Assembly (NCBI GenBank): GCA_964355675.1
Contig: CAYHEC010000016.1
Coordinates: forward strand, 18,722-82,721
DNA from: CAMBDS01 sp964355675
Lineage (GTDB): Bacteria > Electryoneota > AABM5-125-24 > Hatepunaeales > Hatepunaeaceae
Reading direction: 5' to 3'
DNA: 64,000 bases
Both the position numbers and the translations under genes were made by a program. The notes below the pieces were generated by a model, which ran no database searches, was not told where the DNA came from, and saw only the letters and a list, made by a program, of their open reading frames with translations. This document shows positions 59,133 to 64,000 of the stretch, one piece after another. How positions within the stretch are numbered: position 1 is the stretch's first letter; each line of letters opens with the position of its first letter.

Positions 59133-59535
59133 ATGGACAACGGTGACTTGGTCACGATATCCCACCATGCGGTCGAAGATATCCGAAATTACTCAAACAC
59201 CCATGCCTACCGACTTCAACGCCTCCGCCACCCGTTAGGACTATCGGCAAGGGAGAATACACCTGTTCCCTTCGCGTTCGAGATTACGGCTACCTTCCCC
59301 AATCCATTCAACAGTGGGATGGTGGTGCGGTTCAACCTTCCCTACCCCGGTCGTGTTGGTTTGAAATTCGTTGATGTTACTGGTATGAACAGTCGAGACG
59401 CGTGATCTCGGATATCTCACTAAAGGAAGGCAGACTGCCAACATCAACGCGGAACGTCTTCCAACAGGGCTCTACCTTCTTCAGCTTGAGGCTGGTGGGG
59501 AAAGGCTCACATCTAATGTTGTGCTGTTGAAATAG
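59133..59535 (+). pseudogene. frameshifted T9SS sorting-domain tail of a secreted protein
   Basis: A 5'-truncated, frameshifted gene end. The first frame (ATG at 59133 or GTG at 59127) gives MDNGDLVTISHHAVEDIRNY and then ATFPNPFNSGMVVRFNLPYP to a TGA at 59403. One extra A in GGTATGAACAGTCGAG causes the shift. Without it the text reads VTGMNVETRDLGYLTKGRQT, then LPTGLYLLQLEAGGERLTSN and VVLLK with a TAG at 59533, a perfect sorting-domain ending. No signal peptide. Remnant of a larger secreted protein. Confidence 0.75.
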
Positions 59536-59650
59536 ACAGAATTTTCGTTACCCATGTTCATTCATTCTCGAGTTTACACCAACTCAACTAACCTTGCCTA
59601 ATCCCGGTGTCCATTATTTGGGGTAAATCCTTCAAGCAATCCGCAATCGC

Positions 59651-59680
59651 TTGACAATTCGGCTAATAATTGAGTAACTT
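59651..59680 (+). promoter_or_regulatory. possible sigma-70-type promoter of the 59831 gene
   Basis: TTGACA (59651-59656) followed after 18 bp by TAACTT (59675-59680). The -35 is perfect, the -10 weak. The leader would be about 140 bases. No sigma-54 promoter or paired activator site is seen here. Confidence 0.45.
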
Positions 59681-59830
59681 TAGATGTACCGGTGGAATTC
59701 ATTTGCGCTATCTGAGCGAAAGTTAATTACACCAAATAAAAGCAATTATAAACCTGCCACCTTAGCGTTTGCACAGCTCATACGCAAGGTCGGGTTTTGG
59801 AATTCGGTTCATTTTTCAAAGAGGCTAACG

Positions 59831-62800
59831 GTGAAAAGCAAGGCGTTACTTTTTCTTGTGTTGTTGTTGCTGGGAGTTCCGGCGCTGGCGCAAGAGTTTG
59901 GGTCTGCATCCGGAATTGTTTCCAACGGCGACAACCCTGTTGCTGGAGCGACCATTACGTTCACTCCCCGCCACAATGTCGGTCAGGTTCGCCAGACTCA
60001 AACTGACAGGAATGGTAGATACAGCCTCGTTCAGCTCTTGGCCACTTTCTACAATGCTCGCGCGAGCTTTGAAAATCGTCAAATGGTTGTCGAGAATGTT
60101 CAGGTTGCCGCAAATCATAACAGTGAAGTCAACTTCCGTTTTCAAGGTGAGGAAGCTCACGGCGGGGTAGCCGGGACAGTCTCGGACCCTGATGGAAATC
60201 CGATTGCTGCCGCTGAAGTTGTGCTTACCAGAGGCGACCACCATCTTGCAACACGTACTAACGATCATGGCCAATACGCCTTTGAAAATCTTGCGGTCGG
60301 TGACTACACCGGTCGCGCCTCAAAAAATGGCTACGTAGCCGCCGAAACACGCTTCGCGGTTCAAGCCAACGAAGTGACGCAAGTCGATTTCGTTCTGGAA
60401 CCTGCCCAACAGGACGAAGTCGGTGGTGTAGCAGGAGTTGTCACTAATCCGGATGGAGCTCCCCTCGGTGCCGTCGAAGTTGCCATTTCGCGCAACGACA
60501 ACAACGGCGAAGCCTTCCGACAAGCGACTCGCACCAACGACCATGGACAGTACGCTTTTGAGAATGTACCCGTCGGTGAATTCACTCTTACCGCCGCCAG
60601 ACAAGGCTATCAGGCTTATTCTGGTCGCGTAGCAGTTCAGGCTGATGAGGTTACCGAGGCGAATATTGTTCTTCGACCTGCTGAAAATCACAATCAAGTT
60701 GGCGCGGTGATTGGAAGTGTCTCTGATTCTAACGGCAATATGCTCGGCGGTTCAGAGGTAGTGCTTACCGGTGCGAACAACAATAATCGGTATGCAACGC
60801 ACACCAATGAACGCGGGCAGTATTCCCTTGCCAATGTCGTGATCGGTGTTTACGCCGGTCGAGCTTTCAAAGCCGGATTCAATCCTCAGGAAATCCGTAT
60901 TGAAGTACAGGCAAATGCCGTCACTGAGGCGAATTTCGTTCTCGAACCTGCCCAACAGGATGAAGTCGGCGGTGTTGCTGGAACCGTCACCAACACCGAT
61001 GGAGCGGCGCTGGCTCGCGTGGAAGTAGTCATCTCCCGCGACGGTAACGACGGTAATGGTTTCCGAGTTGCAACTCAAACGAATGACCATGGTCAGTACG
61101 CCTTCGAGGAAGTTCCGGTAGGTGATTTCGCTCAAAGGGCAGTCAAAGAAGGTTATCAGGCTTATCAGGGGCATGTAGGGGTGCGGGCTGGTCAGGTGAC
61201 GCAGAGTGACATCGTCCTCCACCCGGCCGAACAGAATCACGAGGCAGGCGGTGTTTCAGGAGCGGTATCCGATCCGGATGGCAATCCAATCGTCGCTGCG
61301 GTGGTGGTCATCGAAGGAGCTAACAACCGTCTTGCTACCCATACCAACGATCATGGGCAATACTCTTTCGCCAACGTTCCTGTCGGCGACTACCACGGAC
61401 AGGCATCGAAGGATGGCTATAACGCCGCGGGAGCACGGTTCGCAGTTCAACAGAATCAGGTCACACATGTAGATTATGTGCTTGAACCGCAAGAACACAA
61501 CGAAGGCGACGACGTAGGCAGAATCGTCGGACACGTCAACGATCCGGACGGAGCGCCGATTCGAGGCGCTGAGGTTCTGGTCATCTTGGAGGGTGGAGAT
61601 CCTAACGGCGGCGATCGGCACGCCTTCCGCTACATGACACGCACCGGGGAACACGGTGGTTTCGAAGTTCCTGATGCACCAGTGGGGGTCTTGGAACTCA
61701 CGGTCAGCAAACTCAACTTCGAGACTTATCACGGCCAGGTTGAGGTCGTTGCTGATCAAGCAACCAATGTCGATATTGTACTCCAGCCAGAGAATCACGA
61801 AAATGACGTTGTCGGCTCTTTCATTGGAACTGTGACAGACGAAGCTGGGGCGGCCATTGAATTTGCATTAGTGACATTGGTCGGCGTTGATGACAACCGG
61901 GATCCGCACAACGGACATCACTACTCGGCACAAACCGACGCTCACGGCGCCTTTGCAATCGAGAATGTATTGGTAGGAGGATACGCGAGCCGGGCATCGA
62001 AACTTGGCTATCAGGCAGATGAACAGCAGGTCGAAATAGTTGAGGGTCGAGCAACACAAGCTGACTTTGTCCTTGTAGCAGAAGAAGGACGTGGCGGTGG
62101 GGGCGATCCCGACAACGGTGGGGATACGCTCGCCACGCATGGGATTGCAATTGTGATTGCCGGTGATGTTGCAGATATTTATCTCCTTGATATCGATGCG
62201 GATGGTGGGGCGGATTATATCCTTTACTTCGGTCCACCAGACTACGATCCCGGTAACGGCGCGGCGCGGCCTAATGATGGCGATGAGATTGAAATCGTGG
62301 GTTTGATGGTTGGAAACATGCAACCCCCGCTGGTCATCATCCTCGAAATCAACGGACAGGTTTGGCGCGAGCAAGAGGATGGTCATGGCGGTCGCCCGGG
62401 CGGAGGAAACGGCTGGGAAGGTGCGGTAGATCTTGAGATGGTACAGGTCGAGGGTTCTATAGCCATACCAGAACCTCGTTCCCCGTGGTACCATCGCTAT
62501 TTTCTTCACTCGAACGATGACCAACATCCCGACTACCGTCTTCTCTTCGGCGAAGACGAATATGATCCGGGCAACGGAGCCGCTCGCCCTGAGGCCGATG
62601 ACTTTGTCAATGTGGTCGGTGGGATGTTCCAGCCCCGCGATGGACTGCCGGCAATTGTCGTTTATGAGATCAACGGCGAGTTCTGGCGCAATCCAGCGGA
62701 TACCATGAATCTGTTCTGGGAACTTCCCGAAAGTGTTGAAGAAAGTCCTCACCTGCCGCTGATGACTGCACTTATTCAGAGCTACCCCAATCCCTATAAT

Positions 62801-63022
62801 CCGGGCGCGACGATTTCAGTCACACTTCCGAAAACCATGCGGGCGCGCGTGTCGGTCATCGATCTGACCGGACGCGAAGTAGCGCTGATTGCTGACCGGG
62901 TAATGCCTTTGGGCAAGACTTTGTTGCGGATCGAAGGGAATTCCCTCAATGCCGGAACTTATTTCTTGCGCCTGGAGACTCCGTCAGGCGGGATGGTCGA
63001 GCGGATAACTCTGCTCAAGTAA
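59831..63022 (+). CDS. secreted protein with eight carboxypeptidase-regulatory-like repeats and T9SS sorting domain
   Basis: 1063 residues from a GTG at 59831 (AAAGAGG upstream), where the signal peptide KSKALLFLVLLLLGVPALAQ begins; a longer frame upstream lacks signal features. Residues about 22-750 are eight repeats of about 85-95 residues of the carboxypeptidase-regulatory-like/CarboxypepD_reg fold: GGVAGTVSDPDGNPIAAAEV, then TNDHGQYAFENLAVGDYTGR and so on. Residues about 760-960 hold two copies of a domain with DYILYFGPPDYDPGNGAARP and DYRLLFGEDEYDPGNGAARP. The sorting domain follows (QSYPNPYNPGATISVTLPKT ... VERITLLK). This is a long stalk-like surface protein. Its T9SS motif has YNPG in place of FNSS. 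A strong terminator follows at 63053. Confidence 0.9.
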   Translation: MKSKALLFLVLLLLGVPALAQEFGSASGIVSNGDNPVAGATITFTPRHNVGQVRQTQTDRNGRYSLVQLLATFYNARASFENRQMVVENVQVAANHNSEVNFRFQGEEAHGGVAGTVSDPDGNPIAAAEVVLTRGDHHLATRTNDHGQYAFENLAVGDYTGRASKNGYVAAETRFAVQANEVTQVDFVLEPAQQDEVGGVAGVVTNPDGAPLGAVEVAISRNDNNGEAFRQATRTNDHGQYAFENVPVGEFTLTAARQGYQAYSGRVAVQADEVTEANIVLRPAENHNQVGAVIGSVSDSNGNMLGGSEVVLTGANNNNRYATHTNERGQYSLANVVIGVYAGRAFKAGFNPQEIRIEVQANAVTEANFVLEPAQQDEVGGVAGTVTNTDGAALARVEVVISRDGNDGNGFRVATQTNDHGQYAFEEVPVGDFAQRAVKEGYQAYQGHVGVRAGQVTQSDIVLHPAEQNHEAGGVSGAVSDPDGNPIVAAVVVIEGANNRLATHTNDHGQYSFANVPVGDYHGQASKDGYNAAGARFAVQQNQVTHVDYVLEPQEHNEGDDVGRIVGHVNDPDGAPIRGAEVLVILEGGDPNGGDRHAFRYMTRTGEHGGFEVPDAPVGVLELTVSKLNFETYHGQVEVVADQATNVDIVLQPENHENDVVGSFIGTVTDEAGAAIEFALVTLVGVDDNRDPHNGHHYSAQTDAHGAFAIENVLVGGYASRASKLGYQADEQQVEIVEGRATQADFVLVAEEGRGGGGDPDNGGDTLATHGIAIVIAGDVADIYLLDIDADGGADYILYFGPPDYDPGNGAARPNDGDEIEIVGLMVGNMQPPLVIILEINGQVWREQEDGHGGRPGGGNGWEGAVDLEMVQVEGSIAIPEPRSPWYHRYFLHSNDDQHPDYRLLFGEDEYDPGNGAARPEADDFVNVVGGMFQPRDGLPAIVVYEINGEFWRNPADTMNLFWELPESVEESPHLPLMTALIQSYPNPYNPGATISVTLPKTMRARVSVIDLTGREVALIADRVMPLGKTLLRIEGNSLNAGTYFLRLETPSGGMVERITLLK

Positions 63023-63052
63023 GCGAATTCTGGAAAGTCGGATGTAATCAAG

Positions 63053-63088
63053 AAGGGCTGTCTCTAAAGATTGAGACAGCCCTTTTTA
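63053..63088 (+). terminator. intrinsic terminator of the 59831 gene
   Basis: Stem AAGGGCTGTCTC / GAGACAGCCCTTTTT with an eight-base loop and five T, 30 bases after the stop codon at 63022. Confidence 0.85.
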
Positions 63089-63169
63089 CTGGATGGTAAG
63101 GTTACAACTGAGCTTGGGGGGAGTGTTGCCAAGTCAGTTTGTTCTTTCATATTCTCATGCCAGAAAGAG

Positions 63170-63201
63170 AAGACCCGAACCATGTGGATCGGGTCTTGGT
63201 C
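63170..63201 (-). terminator. intrinsic terminator of the minus-strand sorting-domain gene
   Basis: Stem AAGACCCGA / TCGGGTCTT separated by a short loop; on the minus strand it is followed by a pyrimidine-rich tail (CTCTTTC). It lies 20 bases beyond the stop at 63220. Confidence 0.6.
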
Positions 63202-63219
63202 GCAAATTATGAGACGAAA

Positions 63220-64000
63220 CTACTTCATAATAACCGCCTTTGTTACTCGCGTCATCCCCCCTGTCTCCAGCCTGAGCAGATAGACTCCCGCCGGGAGATC
63301 CGCTCCGTTCCACACGACCGAGTGCCGGCCAGCAGTGAGGCGACCGCTGACCAGCACTTCGACCAAACGACCTTGCAAATCGTAAATCCCTAACCGCGTA
63401 GGGGCCGATTTATCGAGCCCGAACGCGATTGTCGCCGATGAATTGAAGGGATTGGGATAAGGCGCGGACAGCTCAAAGGAGGACGGATCTCCGTATCCGT
63501 CCCCGCCACCCACTTCATCCGGCTCCACCACCGTCAGATGCACCGGCAGAACGTCTCTCGCCCCCTGCCCGTCGTGCGTGAACACAATCTCTCCCTCGTA
63601 CTCGCCAACCTCAAACACCCAGTCTCGATTCCAACTTTCCGTGCTGATTCTGACTTCAACATCAGCTTCTCCGCCTGACGGAATCTCACCACTTTCGGGA
63701 CTCACCGTCAGCCATTCGGTGTTGGGTTGGAGTTGTAAAATCCTAAGCTGGTCGCCGCCGAAGTTGGCAACGATATTCGCTACGGTCATCAGCACAGAAC
63801 CTTGGTACTTGTCGAAGTTACGGCAGATGAATGCGCTGTTGAACGACGTCGTACTGTCGCGAGGAATCGTCGTCACAAACTGCATCTCGCCGGTCTGTGT
63901 GTCGAACTTGTTGATTTGAGTCGTATCGGCATTGGGGGTGTTCATGGCGTAGAGCGGTGAGCCGTCAGGATCATCGGCGAACCAGCCGAGACCGTAGATT
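63220..64000 (-). CDS. secreted protein with T9SS sorting domain (5' part outside window)
   Basis: At least 260 residues; the frame is open to the window edge, so the start lies beyond 64000. The visible N-terminal part (YGLGWFADDPDGSPLYAMNT, then NKFDTQTGEMQFVTTIPRDS) looks like beta-propeller or quinoprotein-type repeats ending a larger domain. Residues corresponding to 63520-63760 form an Ig-like 'BACON/ASH' type domain (WLTVSPESGEIPSGGEADVE). The C-terminus SAPYPNPFNSSATIAFGLDK ... VTKAVIMK is the T9SS sorting domain, very similar to that of the chimera gene at 58517. Likely surface protein. Confidence 0.85.
   Translation of the reverse strand, partial: IYGLGWFADDPDGSPLYAMNTPNADTTQINKFDTQTGEMQFVTTIPRDSTTSFNSAFICRNFDKYQGSVLMTVANIVANFGGDQLRILQLQPNTEWLTVSPESGEIPSGGEADVEVRISTESWNRDWVFEVGEYEGEIVFTHDGQGARDVLPVHLTVVEPDEVGGGDGYGDPSSFELSAPYPNPFNSSATIAFGLDKSAPTRLGIYDLQGRLVEVLVSGRLTAGRHSVVWNGADLPAGVYLLRLETGGMTRVTKAVIMK

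Noticed and set aside
61868..62752. 294-codon minus-strand frame
   Set aside because: Antisense shadow of the 59831 secreted protein, which has signal peptide, repeats and sorting domain.

Overview
The window (about 46-48 % G+C by eye) looks like chromosome of an uncultivated bacterium of the Fibrobacteres-Chlorobi-Bacteroidetes (FCB) side of the tree, for example a Zixibacteria-, Calditrichaeota- or KSB1-like lineage. The main reason is the nine genes or gene remnants that end in a type IX secretion (T9SS) type-A sorting domain (YPNPFN ... GxYFxRL ... VxLLK). No rRNA or marker gene is present, so the lineage is an inference. A run of 100 Ns at 37567-37666 shows this is a draft scaffold.

Layout. 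1-1.5 kb: a TolC-type efflux protein and a small Cys-rich membrane-anchored protein (minus strand). 1.9-8.4 kb: an accessory patch of broken mobile-element genes (recombinase tail, DUF932-like tail, truncated JAB protease, E1/ThiF protein, truncated beta-helix protein) surrounding a nuclease-methyltransferase fusion plus DUF3644 protein, which is flanked by inverted palindromic repeats. 8.5-12.6 kb: a secreted lipase-like hydrolase with four CARDB domains. 14.0-17.6 kb: a two-component system made of a lipoprotein-anchored beta-propeller histidine kinase and an NtrC-type sigma-54 activator. 17.8-29.4 kb: three large secreted multidomain proteins in tandem, a CARDB protein and a VWA/peptidoglycan-binding protein. 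29.5-34.9 kb: HD hydrolase, metallophosphoesterase, a phosphodiester glycosidase-FGE fusion, a membrane protein and a short RtcB-like protein. 35-47.9 kb: LRR, ankyrin and TolB/TPR repeat proteins (several broken), a duplicated unknown family, and an oppositely oriented block with CCA-adding enzyme and cell-wall-hydrolase-like proteins. 48-58 kb: acetyltransferases, L,D-transpeptidase, lipoprotein, caspase-like protein, FGE-like protein, NlpC/P60-like protein, TPR protein and a DUF4143 ATPase. 58-64 kb: tRNA 3' fragment and four further T9SS-type genes or remnants.

The most interesting result is an inferred regulon. Four places (upstream of the kinase, of the 17.8 kb secreted-protein operon, of the 26.6 kb secreted protein and of the 43.9 kb ankyrin genes) each carry two 18-bp inverted repeats of consensus TGTAGAGAAWTATCWACA whose start points are exactly 33 bp apart. 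Each pair is accompanied by a good -24/-12 sigma-54 promoter. The NtrC-type activator encoded beside them is the obvious candidate to bind these sites. This would couple an extracytoplasmic beta-propeller sensor to expression of surface or secreted cadherin-, Ig- and CARDB-repeat proteins and of ankyrin proteins.

A second theme is heavy gene erosion and shuffling: frameshifts, in-frame stops, an inverted 318-bp duplication linking 13.2 and 53.5 kb, an in-frame chimera of a Mod methyltransferase start with a T9SS sorting domain, and palindromic repeats inserted into coding sequence.
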